A DNA stretch of 64,000 nt, from assembly GCF_000196175.1 (NCBI RefSeq), contig NC_005363.1:992001-1056000 (forward strand), read 5' to 3'. The DNA comes from Bdellovibrio bacteriovorus HD100 (GTDB lineage Bacteria > Bdellovibrionota > Bdellovibrionia > Bdellovibrionales > Bdellovibrionaceae). Shown in pieces: positions 26,499-35,579 of this stretch (position 1 is its first letter; each line of letters starts with the position of its first letter). Under the pieces are notes generated by a model, which made no database searches, had not been told where the DNA came from, and worked only from the letters and a program-made list of their open reading frames with translations. Made by a program: the position numbers and the translations under genes.

Positions 26499-26521
26499 TT
26501 CCTGCGAACTAAAATAAAAAA

Positions 26522-26548
26522 AGCCACCTATCAGGTGGCTTTTTTTTT
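26522..26548. terminator. Bidirectional intrinsic terminator
   Basis: AGCCACCT (26522-26529) and AGGTGGCT (26533-26540) with a 3-nt loop and T runs on both strands. It serves the plus-strand binding protein and the minus-strand L,D-transpeptidase. Confidence 0.92.
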
Positions 26549-26564
26549 GCCTTTACAGCCTAGT

Positions 26565-27563
26565 TTATTGCGTTTTCTGGGAAGAGGCGGTCATGGAGTT
26601 TTCGCGGGCAATCGCGGCGGCCACTTCCTGCTGACTGAACGGAGCCCATTCTTCTCGGATGATTTTATAAGTGTCACCGGACTTGAGGGCATAGATTGTC
26701 TTCACACCATAATCGACGTGTTTGTCAGATTCATAGCGCTGCAGGGTTTTCACCAGCAACTGATCGTTGTGTTGAACGATGTACGGTTGCGACAGGTGAA
26801 CTTTGATGTACTCGTACTTGGATTTCAGGTTCTTTTTGTGGCTCATCCAGGACTTGTAATTGAAGCCCGGAGCCTTGAATCCTTCGTCATAGAAGGTCTG
26901 GTATTTTTCAATGTCCTGATTTTCCCAGGCCTGTCTCCAGCTTTCCACGAAGCGGCTTAGATCCTGGCGGCGCTTGTCGTGTTCGGATTTGGAAACATAG
27001 TTCACGTGATCAAAAATCAAAATAGGTGTTTCACCCAGTTTGATATAGTCCGCCAGCTTCTTGATCACGTCGTTACGAACAACGACGCAGCCGCGAGAGC
27101 CGCGGGTCAAAGGCACCGAGTCGGGAATCGCGTGCAGCCAGATGCCGGAACCGGTTTTGTTTTCACGTTTGTCGAAAAGATTGGGATAGTTCGTCGTGAA
27201 CGCCAGGGCCCCATAAAGGCTGAACGGAATTTTTGGCTGGCTCAGACGCTCTTGCAGGAAGTAAATGCCTTCCGGCGTTTTATGATCATCACGTTTGGTT
27301 TTGTTGCCACCCATTTTGCCGATGTCAGCAGGGTACTCGGTGATCTTTTGGATCTGTTCACCATTGCGCTCAAACACAGAAAGTTTGCGCTGCTCTTTGT
27401 CCACCAGAATCACATAGCGGGAAAAGGCTTCGGTTTCAGAAATCTGAAGCAGGGAAGCCGGTAGCAGGTCTGTTTCAATTTGAGAAGAAGGCGTGACAGC
27501 AGGGCCCGCCAAAACCGGCAGACTCAACGCAAATAAAGCACAGCCCGTGAGCAATAGTCTCAT
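26565..27563 (-). CDS. L,D-transpeptidase (YkuD) with C-terminal NTF2-like domain
   Basis: 332-aa secreted enzyme. After the signal peptide, a YkuD catalytic domain (about residues 48-185) carries His144 and Cys159 in the motif HAIPDS...TRGSRGC. The C-terminal half (about 205-320) resembles a SnoaL/NTF2-type cone domain. Such enzymes form 3-3 crosslinks in peptidoglycan or attach proteins to it; in predatory bacteria they also act on prey walls, which here is inference. Monocistronic with a bidirectional terminator. Confidence 0.93.
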   Translation of the reverse strand: MRLLLTGCALFALSLPVLAGPAVTPSSQIETDLLPASLLQISETEAFSRYVILVDKEQRKLSVFERNGEQIQKITEYPADIGKMGGNKTKRDDHKTPEGIYFLQERLSQPKIPFSLYGALAFTTNYPNLFDKRENKTGSGIWLHAIPDSVPLTRGSRGCVVVRNDVIKKLADYIKLGETPILIFDHVNYVSKSEHDKRRQDLSRFVESWRQAWENQDIEKYQTFYDEGFKAPGFNYKSWMSHKKNLKSKYEYIKVHLSQPYIVQHNDQLLVKTLQRYESDKHVDYGVKTIYALKSGDTYKIIREEWAPFSQQEVAAAIARENSMTASSQKTQ

Positions 27564-27675
27564 AAATACTATTATGCCCGAATAGGACTTAAACTTGTCA
27601 AGTGCCTGTCCTCAGGTGTCCAGAGGTTAAACGTTTTCCGTGTAATTTAAATGTAAATAAAGTGGCCTTTGATAT

Positions 27676-27702
27676 TAAGACCTAAGCCTGTTTCACCGAT
27701 AG
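27676..27702 (+). promoter_or_regulatory. Candidate sigma-28 (FliA) promoter of fliL
   Basis: TAAGACCT (27676-27683), then 11 nt, then ACCGATAG (27695-27702). The FliA consensus is TAAAGTTT-N11-GCCGATAA; the -10 part shares CCGATA and the spacing is exact, while the -35 part matches only at TAA and the last T. It is 24 nt before the fliL ATG. Confidence 0.45.
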
Positions 27703-27725
27703 TTTCAATGAACAGAGGGTTATAA

Positions 27726-28232
27726 ATGGCTGAAGCACAAGAGACATCTGCAAAACCAAAGAATACCGCCATGCTATTTCAGATCATCTTCGCAGTCTTG
27801 AATCTGGCTGTGATGGGTGCTGGTGGTTATATGGTCTATGCCTCGACGATGGGATGGGAAAGCCCCAAGATCACCGAGGAGGATGTGGATCGCGAACTGG
27901 CCTCTGTTTCTGATGAAACGGACCTGGCACCGTTGGTTTATACCATGGATAAGTTCACGGTGAATCTGGGGGGCGAGCCCAAGCGCACCATCCGTCTGGA
28001 GATCAATCTGCAGATGCTGGGTAAAGAAGGTTTTGAAGAGGTGATGGAGCCGGAAAACCGCGCCAAAGCCCGGGACCGCATTGTCCGCCTGCTCAATGAA
28101 AAGCCGTTTTCAGACCTGGACAGCATTCAAGGGAAGTTGTTCCTGAAGGATAAGATTGCCGGAGAAGTGAATGGTATTCTTCGTCGTGGCGTCGTGAAAG
28201 ATGTTTTCTTCTCTGATTTCGTCGTTCAGTAG
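27726..28232 (+). CDS. fliL: Flagellar basal body-associated protein FliL
   Basis: 168 aa. A short cytoplasmic N-terminus, one membrane helix (about residues 17-40), then a periplasmic domain with YTMDKFTVNLGG and RTIRLEINLQML, as in FliL, which surrounds the stator units of the flagellar motor. GAGGG precedes the ATG. No other flagellar gene is next to it, so it stands alone here, possibly with its own flagellar-class promoter. Confidence 0.88.
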   Translation: MAEAQETSAKPKNTAMLFQIIFAVLNLAVMGAGGYMVYASTMGWESPKITEEDVDRELASVSDETDLAPLVYTMDKFTVNLGGEPKRTIRLEINLQMLGKEGFEEVMEPENRAKARDRIVRLLNEKPFSDLDSIQGKLFLKDKIAGEVNGILRRGVVKDVFFSDFVVQ

Positions 28233-28341
28233 TTCCTGTCGCAAGATCTGCCAAAAGTCTTAAAAGTCCTGAAGTTCGTTGTAATCATGGCCCCTCAGTT
28301 TCAAACTAGGGGTTATTGCATAACCAACGAAAGAAGCATCT

Positions 28342-29742
28342 ATGAAAAGGATTTCTACTTTGCTCTTGGGGCTGAGCCTGTCCCTGTCTGCTCATGCCGT
28401 GGATCCAACACCGGTACCGAAAACACCAGATAAAGACGTTATCGGCGCCATCCAAGGATGGGCACCCAAAAACGATTTGAAGATTTCCCTGCCGGTGACC
28501 AAGTTCACCCTGGAAAACGGTCTGACCGTGCTTCTTTTAGAGGACCACGCGGTTCCGATGGTCAGTTATCACACCTGGTACCGTGTGGGCTCCCGCGATG
28601 AATCCCCGGGTGTGACAGGGGCTGCGCACATGCTGGAACATATGATGTTTAAGGGGGCTAAGAAGTATGACGGCAAATCCTTTGACCGCATCTTCCATGA
28701 AAACGGCATCACCAACAATGCTTTCACCACCAATGACTACACCGGCTTCTATGAAAACCTGCCCAGCTCCAAACTGGAGCTGGTGATGGATATGGAAGTG
28801 GACCGCATGAGTTCGCTTCTGATCAGCCCCGAAGACCTGAAGAGCGAAAAAGAAGTCGTGAAAGAAGAACGGCGCTGGAGAGTCGACAACAATCCGATGG
28901 GTCTTTTGCGCGAACTGATGATGGGCACGATCTTTAAAGTGCACCCTTACAAATGGCCGGTGATTGGCCACATGAAGGACATCGAGGCTTATGATTCTGA
29001 AAAGCTTCGCTACTTCTATAACACCTTCTATGTGCCGAACAATGCGGTGCTGGTGGTGGTCGGTGACTTCAACACCTCCAAAGTAAAAAGTCTGATTGAA
29101 AAGTACTATGGCAAATTGCCTTCCCGTCCTTTGCCGGAAAGAAAATATCCTTCCGAGCCGGCGCAAAAAGTTCAGCAGAACGCAACGTTGCGCAAAGACG
29201 TTCAGAACACTTCTTTCGTAGTTGCCTATAAGAGCCCGAAACAGGGGCAGCCTGATATGTACGCTCTGGATCTGGCCGCGAACATTCTGGGTTATGGAAC
29301 GTCCAGCCGTCTGCACAAGCGTCTGGTGTACCAAAAGCAAACAGCGACTTCCGCTTATTCCTACAACTATGCCATGCAGGACGAGGGGATGTTCGCCGTG
29401 GGTGTGAACCTGAAACCGGGTCAGGCGCCTCAAGAGGCTCTTGATGTTGTGTATAACGAAATCTGGAAGCTGCGTAATCAGAAAGTGACTGAAGCAGAGC
29501 TTGAAAAAGCCAAAACCCAGGTGATGAAGGATCTGGTGGATTCTTTGAAAACCATGGACGGCAAAGCGCGCGCCCTGGCCGTGAACGAAATCGTCACTGG
29601 CAGCTATCAAAGCCTGTTCACAGATCTGGAAAAATACCAGGCCGTGACTGCGGATGACATCAAACGTGTTGCTGACAAGTATACACAACAGACTCAACGC
29701 TCGATCATCACCCTTGAACCCAAAGTGAAAAAGGAACAGTAG
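28342..29742 (+). CDS. M16 zinc metallopeptidase, catalytic subunit
   Basis: 466-aa secreted (signal peptide ending near SAHAV) insulinase-type peptidase. The inverted zinc motif HxxEH is intact (HMLEH, residues 96-100), with the downstream Glu supplied by KSEKEVVKEERR. The C-terminal half has the second M16 domain (GTSSRLHKRLVYQKQ). The next gene, 2 nt downstream, is a non-catalytic paralogue, so they probably form a heterodimer, as in mitochondrial processing peptidase or paired bacterial M16 proteins. Confidence 0.93.
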   Translation: MKRISTLLLGLSLSLSAHAVDPTPVPKTPDKDVIGAIQGWAPKNDLKISLPVTKFTLENGLTVLLLEDHAVPMVSYHTWYRVGSRDESPGVTGAAHMLEHMMFKGAKKYDGKSFDRIFHENGITNNAFTTNDYTGFYENLPSSKLELVMDMEVDRMSSLLISPEDLKSEKEVVKEERRWRVDNNPMGLLRELMMGTIFKVHPYKWPVIGHMKDIEAYDSEKLRYFYNTFYVPNNAVLVVVGDFNTSKVKSLIEKYYGKLPSRPLPERKYPSEPAQKVQQNATLRKDVQNTSFVVAYKSPKQGQPDMYALDLAANILGYGTSSRLHKRLVYQKQTATSAYSYNYAMQDEGMFAVGVNLKPGQAPQEALDVVYNEIWKLRNQKVTEAELEKAKTQVMKDLVDSLKTMDGKARALAVNEIVTGSYQSLFTDLEKYQAVTADDIKRVADKYTQQTQRSIITLEPKVKKEQ

Positions 29743-29744
29743 AC

Positions 29745-31166
29745 ATGAGAAATTTAGCCTTAGCTTTGACTTTGCCTTTGGTGTGCACCGCGGTTGTTTC
29801 CTGCTCCAGTTCCGGAAAAAAAACCGTCACTAAACCACCTTCTGAAGGTTACGTGACCAAGGGGAATGGTTCTTTCAAACTTCAGCCGTACAAGGAAATC
29901 ACACTTTCCAACGGACTGAAGGTGTTTTTTATTCATGACAGTTCTTTGCCCCGGGTCAGTCTGACATTGATGATGAAAACCGGCAGCATGCAGGAAGGTT
30001 CGGACAAGCCGGGTCTGAATGCGTTGACGGCTTATTTGCTGGAACAGGGGACACAAAGTCGTGATGCTTTAAAGCTGGCGGATGAATTCGGTCAACTGGG
30101 ATCTTCGGTGGATGTGTCCCCGGGCGCGGATGTGACCACGGTTTATGCGGATTCGTTGTCTTCTTCGGCGGATATCTTGTTAAGCCTGTTTGCGGATGTC
30201 GCGATGAATCCGGCATTCAAGGATGCCGAAATCGGTCGCATGCGTTCCCAGATGCTGGCAGCCCTGCAAAAGAAGATCGATAATCCTTCATCCTTTGCTG
30301 ACGAAAAAATGGATCAGTTTGTCTTTGGCAGTCATCCCTATGGTCGCGACGTCAATGGAACGCCTGAAGGCCTGCGTTCTATCAACAAGCAGGACATCAT
30401 CAAGCACTACCTGACATTCTACCGTCCGAACAATGCTTCTCTGGCCGTGGTGGGAAATTTTGACGGGGTCTTTGAAAACAAAATTCAAGAGGTCTTCGGC
30501 AAATGGACCAAACGCACAATTCCGGAAGTTGCGGTGGCGGCACCGCCAGTGAATGATTCCCTGCAGGTGAAGCTGATCGTTAAAAAGGGCCTGCAGCAGA
30601 CTCAGATCCGCTTGGGGCAGCTGGGTATTGCGCGCAACAATGACGACTTCCTGCGCCTGCGCCTGGCCAACGAAACAGTGGGTGGCAGCTTTGCCAGCCG
30701 GTTGAATCAGAAGGTGCGTGACGACCAGGGGCTGACGTATTCGATCTATTCATACTTTGATGTTCGTAAAGAGCGCGGCAGCTATGATGTGACGACGTTC
30801 ACCAAGAATGAAACCGCCGCCAAGACCATGGAAGAAGCCCTGAAAGTGGTTTCTGACTTTGCCGCCAACGGGGCGACCGAGCAGGAAGTCGCAGCCGGTC
30901 GCAATCAGCTGATCGGGCAGTTCCCTCGGGCGATTGAAACGGCGGACCGTCTGGCTTACAATCTGCTGGCGCTGGATTTCTATGGCATCCCGGTGGACTA
31001 CCTGACTGACTATAACAAGACGGTTGGTAAAATCAGACCGAAGGATGCCAATGCCGCCTTCAAAAAAGCGGTGGAACCGGCGAAGTTCAAGGTTCTGGTT
31101 TACGGAGATGAAAAGATCATTCCTCAGTTTGAAAAGTACAAGCCGACAATCGAGCGAATCAAGTAA
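29745..31166 (+). CDS. M16 family lipoprotein, non-catalytic partner
   Basis: 473 aa with a lipobox AVVSC (Cys20). It has the two-domain M16 architecture but the HxxEH motif is replaced by YLLEQ in the aligned place, so both zinc histidines are missing. The C-terminal substrate-binding pattern is kept (FASRLNQKVRDDQGLTYSIYSYF). It probably anchors and completes the catalytic subunit encoded just upstream in the outer or inner membrane. Confidence 0.92.
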   Translation: MRNLALALTLPLVCTAVVSCSSSGKKTVTKPPSEGYVTKGNGSFKLQPYKEITLSNGLKVFFIHDSSLPRVSLTLMMKTGSMQEGSDKPGLNALTAYLLEQGTQSRDALKLADEFGQLGSSVDVSPGADVTTVYADSLSSSADILLSLFADVAMNPAFKDAEIGRMRSQMLAALQKKIDNPSSFADEKMDQFVFGSHPYGRDVNGTPEGLRSINKQDIIKHYLTFYRPNNASLAVVGNFDGVFENKIQEVFGKWTKRTIPEVAVAAPPVNDSLQVKLIVKKGLQQTQIRLGQLGIARNNDDFLRLRLANETVGGSFASRLNQKVRDDQGLTYSIYSYFDVRKERGSYDVTTFTKNETAAKTMEEALKVVSDFAANGATEQEVAAGRNQLIGQFPRAIETADRLAYNLLALDFYGIPVDYLTDYNKTVGKIRPKDANAAFKKAVEPAKFKVLVYGDEKIIPQFEKYKPTIERIK

Positions 31167-31187
31167 GACAGATCAAACCGCACAAAT

Positions 31188-31221
31188 AAAAAACCCGCTC
31201 TTAAGAAAGAGCGGGTTTTTT
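31188..31221. terminator. Bidirectional intrinsic terminator
   Basis: AAAAAACCCGCTCTT and AAGAGCGGGTTTTTT form a 15-bp stem with a 4-nt loop; T runs on both strands serve the M16 operon and the convergent gene. Confidence 0.95.
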
Positions 31222-31243
31222 GTTTTTAGGTCTTTAAGTTATC

Positions 31244-31963
31244 TTAGCGCTTTCTTTTGCGGGCTTTCAGGAAGATGTAAGCTCCCAGGGCCGCCAGCAG
31301 AACCGCTCCGCCCAGCAGCAGGGCTTTGTTGTTGCCTTTGCCGCCTTCTTCCTCACCCTGAAGCATGTCTGCCGGCATCGCGGAACTGATCGGTGCTCCC
31401 AGGGTTTCAGATCCTGGACGGATCGGCCCCAGCTCTGGTTTTGCCAGAAGGTTTTTGGAAGCGATCACACGCAAGCTCATCACGGCCTTGAAGAAGTCCT
31501 GGCTGTACTTGGTATAGTACTGCTTATGAGCACTGAAGGTGATCAGGATGGCGATTTTGTCTTTGATGGTCGCCAGGTAGCGGGTGAAGTAGTTGGGAAC
31601 TTCAGAGCCCAGGTGAAGAGAGTCAATCCAGGTCTGGTCATTGATTTGAACAGATTTGGATTTATAGACAATTTTTGATTCAGAGGCGCCGCCACCCTTC
31701 AGGGCCACCGAGATCGGCGCATTCAGGTGAGACTCATACAGCGCAAAGGTGTCCGTCGGGCCGACTTCTTTGGCGGTCAGGATGATGATGGCCTCTTTGG
31801 CTTCTTTGGTTTGTTCACTTCGGCAGACCCACTCGGTTTGCTCCAGATTGCACTTCCAGGTTTCCGGCATTTCGAAAGCTATATAAGCATTACGAAAGAC
31901 TTTTGCATGGGCGCTAAAACTGAGTAGAATAACGGCGAGTGATGCGAACAAACGAAACTTCAT
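31244..31963 (-). CDS. Secreted protein with C-terminal membrane anchor
   Basis: 239 aa. Signal peptide (MKFRLFASLAVILLSFSAHA), then a globular domain (about 20-165) with two cysteines near its start, a Pro/Gly/Glu-rich linker and a C-terminal membrane helix ended by KARKRKR. The topology resembles sorting-type tails but no LPXTG or PEP-CTERM motif is seen. Divergent from the LysR gene, with a shared palindromic region between them. Function unknown. Confidence 0.82.
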   Translation of the reverse strand: MKFRLFASLAVILLSFSAHAKVFRNAYIAFEMPETWKCNLEQTEWVCRSEQTKEAKEAIIILTAKEVGPTDTFALYESHLNAPISVALKGGGASESKIVYKSKSVQINDQTWIDSLHLGSEVPNYFTRYLATIKDKIAILITFSAHKQYYTKYSQDFFKAVMSLRVIASKNLLAKPELGPIRPGSETLGAPISSAMPADMLQGEEEGGKGNNKALLLGGAVLLAALGAYIFLKARKRKR

Positions 31964-31984
31964 GCAGACCTCGGCTGGTTTTTA

Positions 31985-32024
31985 CTGGAGACTGTTTTTA
32001 TTAGCACTCCAGTTTCGCTGGAGT
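31985..32024. promoter_or_regulatory. Candidate LysR-type operator
   Basis: ACTCCAG (32006-32012) and CTGGAGT (32018-32024) form a perfect palindrome with a 5-nt spacer, plus another CTGGAG half-site at 31985-31990. It lies between the divergent membrane-anchored gene and the LysR gene, where such regulators usually bind. Confidence 0.45.
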
Positions 32025-32088
32025 AGGCATTGAAGTAAGTATAATAACAATTTCCTCTCGGATCAAAGAGCAAAAGGGAGATTTTCTT

Positions 32089-32994
32089 GTGAAGAACCTT
32101 TATCAGCTGACCACCTTTGTGACTGTCATCAGCGAAGGGAGCATGACTGCCGCGGCAGATAAGCTCTACCTGACTCAACCTGCGGTGTCTCAGCAGATTC
32201 GCAATCTGGAGGAAGATCTAGGTGTGGAGCTCCTGGTAAGGGGTGTGCGCTCAATCAAGGCCACTCCCCAAGGCGAGGTTCTGTATGAGTACGCAAAAAA
32301 GATCATTCATCTGACCCAACAGGCTGAAATCGCCATTAAATCCATCGGGAATCAAATGAAGGGGCAGTTGCGAATTGGGACGCTGAACTCTTTGGGCTTG
32401 CACGTAATGAGTCCCATTGTGGGACGTTTAATGCGCCACAATCCCGAGCTGACCCTGAAGATCGAATACGATCGCGGGGAAGAGCTGATTAAGGGATACA
32501 AAAAAGGCCAGTACGATGTTCTGATTCTGCCCGACGTACAAACTGAGTTTGCGTCCGAGCTGGATAGCAGCGAGCAGAAGTTCCTTTTGAAGGAAGAAAT
32601 GTGGCTTGTGGGTTCAAGTAAAGATGAAAAAATGCCCCAACAGATCATGGTGAAGGACATGGGAGCTTTTCCACTGGTGGATTTCACCGAAGAATTCCCG
32701 GCCTTCTACAGCCAACTGCATGGCAAGATTCAGACCCAGGGGGCGAAGGTCACTTCGATCTTTGAGTCTTCCAACGTAGGGACCTTGAAGCGGGTGATTG
32801 AAGCGGGGTTGGGCTGGGGCTTTTTGCCGGCACACTCAATCAAGAAGCAAGTCCGTTCGGGCCGCCTAAGTCGTGTGTACGTAAAAGACATGCACTACGA
32901 AATTGATCTGATGTTCTATTATAAAAAGAATTCCGACAGCCGTGCTTTGGTCGAGGTTTTCTATCAGACCCTGGCTCAGCAGGAAAAAGGCTGA
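32089..32994 (+). CDS. LysR-family transcriptional regulator
   Basis: 301 aa. N-terminal winged helix-turn-helix with the family signature AAADKLYLTQPAVSQQIRNLE (seen in part), then a periplasmic-binding-like effector domain from about residue 90. It starts with GTG at 32089 (AAGGGAGA upstream). It is divergent from the secreted gene at 31244, which is the most likely local target besides itself. The inducer cannot be read from sequence. Confidence 0.93.
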   Translation: MKNLYQLTTFVTVISEGSMTAAADKLYLTQPAVSQQIRNLEEDLGVELLVRGVRSIKATPQGEVLYEYAKKIIHLTQQAEIAIKSIGNQMKGQLRIGTLNSLGLHVMSPIVGRLMRHNPELTLKIEYDRGEELIKGYKKGQYDVLILPDVQTEFASELDSSEQKFLLKEEMWLVGSSKDEKMPQQIMVKDMGAFPLVDFTEEFPAFYSQLHGKIQTQGAKVTSIFESSNVGTLKRVIEAGLGWGFLPAHSIKKQVRSGRLSRVYVKDMHYEIDLMFYYKKNSDSRALVEVFYQTLAQQEKG

Positions 32995-33018
32995 CCTTAG
33001 GTCCCATTAATAAGTGAG

Positions 33019-33062
33019 CCCTTCTGACCGAAAAGACTCTCAGATCATTTTCGTCAGAAGGG
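33019..33062 (+). promoter_or_regulatory. Hairpin covering the chemoreceptor ribosome binding site
   Basis: CCCTTCTGAC-C-GAAAA (33019-33034) pairs with TTTTCGTCAGAAGGG (33048-33062): 15 pairs, one bulged C, 13-nt loop. The right arm contains the Shine-Dalgarno AGAAGGG, 6 nt before the ATG. There is no T run after it, so a terminator is unlikely and control of translation initiation is the better reading. Confidence 0.55.
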
Positions 33063-33068
33063 ACGTCC

Positions 33069-34973
33069 ATGAAAAAAAGCTACTCAATTCAGGTGAAGCT
33101 CGCAGTGCCAATCATTCTTATCGCATTGCTGGTGTTGGGAACGATGACATTCCTGATGGCTCGGAACAGTCACGTTAACGCGGAAAAAGCCGCGACCGAA
33201 AAGACGGTGGCAATGGGACGTGCCTATGCCACAGAAATGCGTCTGGAAGTGGAGCGCGGCCTGGGTATTTCCCGCAACGTCGCTCATATCCTTGAATCTT
33301 TCAAAAAACGCAATAACACCGGCCGATCTCAAGTGGCTGAAGCATTGCGCGAAATTCTGGAGAAAAACAAATTCGTGATCGGAGCCTGGACAGGTTGGGA
33401 GCCAAATGCCTGGGATGGCAAGGACTCTGAATATGTGTCTGTTCAAGGTCACGATGAAACGGGTCGTTTTGTTCCTTACCTGAACTGGGAAGGGGGCAAG
33501 TCCTCTTTGACGCCACTGGTGGGTTACGCCAAGCAGGGTGAGGGCGACTATTACCTGGTGCCAAAACAGCGTTTGAAAGAAACCATGGTTGAGCCTTATC
33601 TGTACCCGATTGATGGCGTGCAGGTGTTGATGACTTCGGCGGTGGTGCCCATCGTGATCGACGGAAAGTTCGTCGGTGTGGCGGGTGTGGATCTGCCCTT
33701 GAAGGACCTTCAGAAAAAAGCGGCAGGGATCAAGCCATTCGAAACGTCTCAGGCCTTCCTGGTGACGGCGCATGGCAACTGGGTTTCGCATCCGGAAGAA
33801 TCCATGATCACCAAGGCAGCCGAGTATCCGTTTGAAGCTGATAAATTCAAAACTGCGATCAGAAAGGGTGAAGAGCTGGTGATCACCGGTATCGACCCTA
33901 AAGACAACCTTGAGTATCTGTACGTGGTGTCCCCGATGAACGTGGGTGCGACGGAAGAGCCTTGGGCTTTGATTGTTAGAACTCCGACCAAAACTGTTCT
34001 GGCTGAAGCCAATGCGGCAGTGTGGACTCAGGTGATCATTTCGTTGACTGGCATCTTTGTGTTGCTGGTGGCAGTGATGATGATGGCGCGCTATATTTCC
34101 AAATCTGTCAGTGGTCTTTCTGAAAAGCTGCAGAACTCCGGCGAGCTGGTGTCTTCTGCAATTCATCAGTTGTCCATTGCCGGTCAGTCCTTGTCTGAAT
34201 CCTCCAGTTCTTCCGCGGCTTCTTTGGAAGAAACCGTGGCGGCTCTGGAAGAAATGACCTCCATGGTGAAAATGAACTCGGACAATGCCAAACAGGCGGC
34301 GGCGCTTTCGGCGCAGTCCTCTGAGACCGCTGTTCAGGGTGAAAAAGAGATGGGCGAGCTGTTGTCTTCCATGAACGAGATTTCAGCGTCCTCCAAACAG
34401 ATCGAAGAAATCATCAACGTGATTGATGATATCGCCTTCCAGACGAATTTGCTGGCACTGAATGCCTCTGTCGAAGCGGCCCGAGCTGGTGAGCACGGGA
34501 AAGGTTTTGCCGTGGTTGCGGAAGCCGTGCGCACGCTGGCACAAAGATCCGCCTCAGCAGCAAAAGACATCACTGGTTTGATCAAAGAATCGGTTGAAAA
34601 AATTGAGCGTGGCACGCACAAGTCGGCAAAATCCGGCGAGATGCTGAAGAATATCGTAACCTCCGTCAAAAAGGTCGCAGATCTGAACAATGAAATTTCC
34701 ATGGCCAGCGAGGAGCAGTCCACGGGCATTTCTCAGATCTCCAAAGCCATGAATCAACTGGATCAGTCCGTGCAGTCCAATGCGGCTTCTTCAGAAGAGA
34801 TCGCCGGGACTGCGCAAGAGATCAACACTCAAGCGGCCATCATGAAGAATGTGGTCGATGAACTGAACAATGTTGTGTATGGCGACAGAGGTGTACAGGT
34901 TTCCGCTCAAACACCAGCAGCAAGGACAACTGCTCATTCAGAAATGGACGAAGAAGGCTGGAAAGCCGCTTAG
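33069..34973 (+). CDS. Methyl-accepting chemotaxis protein with dCache-type sensor
   Basis: 634 aa. Two membrane helices (about residues 9-30 and 315-340) bracket a periplasmic double-Cache-like sensor ([19 protein letters not shown]), a domain that often binds amino acids or other small ligands. The cytoplasmic signalling tip is canonical: [19 protein letters not shown] and [19 protein letters not shown]. No clear pentapeptide for CheR is seen at the C-terminus. The start is embedded in a hairpin (33019-33062). Confidence 0.95.
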   Translation: MKKSYSIQVKLAVPIILIALLVLGTMTFLMARNSHVNAEKAATEKTVAMGRAYATEMRLEVERGLGISRNVAHILESFKKRNNTGRSQVAEALREILEKNKFVIGAWTGWEPNAWDGKDSEYVSVQGHDETGRFVPYLNWEGGKSSLTPLVGYAKQGEGDYYLVPKQRLKETMVEPYLYPIDGVQVLMTSAVVPIVIDGKFVGVAGVDLPLKDLQKKAAGIKPFETSQAFLVTAHGNWVSHPEESMITKAAEYPFEADKFKTAIRKGEELVITGIDPKDNLEYLYVVSPMNVGATEEPWALIVRTPTKTVLAEANAAVWTQVIISLTGIFVLLVAVMMMARYISKSVSGLSEKLQNSGELVSSAIHQLSIAGQSLSESSSSSAASLEETVAALEEMTSMVKMNSDNAKQAAALSAQSSETAVQGEKEMGELLSSMNEISASSKQIEEIINVIDDIAFQTNLLALNASVEAARAGEHGKGFAVVAEAVRTLAQRSASAAKDITGLIKESVEKIERGTHKSAKSGEMLKNIVTSVKKVADLNNEISMASEEQSTGISQISKAMNQLDQSVQSNAASSEEIAGTAQEINTQAAIMKNVVDELNNVVYGDRGVQVSAQTPAARTTAHSEMDEEGWKAA

Positions 34974-35024
34974 TTCGAATTGAAGTTCTCCACCCGGGGA
35001 ATGGATTCCTATGGCTCGCAGAAT

Positions 35025-35056
35025 CAAGCATGACCCCGGTCATGCTTGTTTTTTTT
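35025..35056 (+). terminator. Intrinsic terminator of chemoreceptor gene
   Basis: CAAGCATGAC (35025-35034) and GTCATGCTTG (35039-35048) with a CCCG tip and eight Ts. Confidence 0.93.
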
Positions 35057-35127
35057 GAAGCGGGGATAAAGTGCAATCACCCAAGCACGGGTCCCTGCCG
35101 ATGACCGGCAGAGTTCAAGGAGTCACT

Positions 35128-35520
35128 ATGAAAATCGTTTCTTTGATTATGGCAGCTTTGTTAGGTCTTGGTTCTGCAGCAATGGCTTCTCAGGAGCAAG
35201 GTGCTGCCAAGGATGTTCAGATTGGTATCAGTGGTGTATATGTTCCGGGTGGTTTTGATTCCGCATCCGATGTCTATGTCGTGGTGAACGGCATCTTCCA
35301 GAATGGTTGTTACAAATGGAAGAACGCCGAAATTGATCACAAAGACACTTACTATCACAGTGTTAAATCCATCGCGACCGTCAGCCCCGGCATGTGTCTG
35401 ATGGTTCTGATTCCGTTCCAGAAAGAGGTCCGTCTGGGCCGTTTTGCCCCGGGCAAACATACTTTGCATTTTGAAAATGGGGATGGCACTTACATCGAAA
35501 AATCAGTGATGATCGAGTAA
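35128..35520 (+). CDS. Secreted protein, unknown function
   Basis: 130 aa. ATG 35128 is chosen over the open frame from 35071 because AAGGAGT lies 5 nt upstream and a signal peptide starts there (MKIVSLIMAALLGLGSAAMA). The mature part is beta-rich with two cysteines (NGCYKW and GMCLMV). A hairpin CTGCC/GGCAG and a terminator bracket it. No family recognised. Confidence 0.83.
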   Translation: MKIVSLIMAALLGLGSAAMASQEQGAAKDVQIGISGVYVPGGFDSASDVYVVVNGIFQNGCYKWKNAEIDHKDTYYHSVKSIATVSPGMCLMVLIPFQKEVRLGRFAPGKHTLHFENGDGTYIEKSVMIE

Positions 35521-35532
35521 GAATTTGCACCC

Positions 35533-35564
35533 AAAAGAGGGCTTTTAAGAGCCCTCTTTTTTTT
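35533..35564 (+). terminator. Intrinsic terminator
   Basis: AAAAGAGGGC (35533-35542) and GCCCTCTTTT (35551-35560) then Ts; the loop can partly extend the stem with a wobble pair. Confidence 0.92.
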
Positions 35565-35579
35565 GAAGGGATTGCTGCC

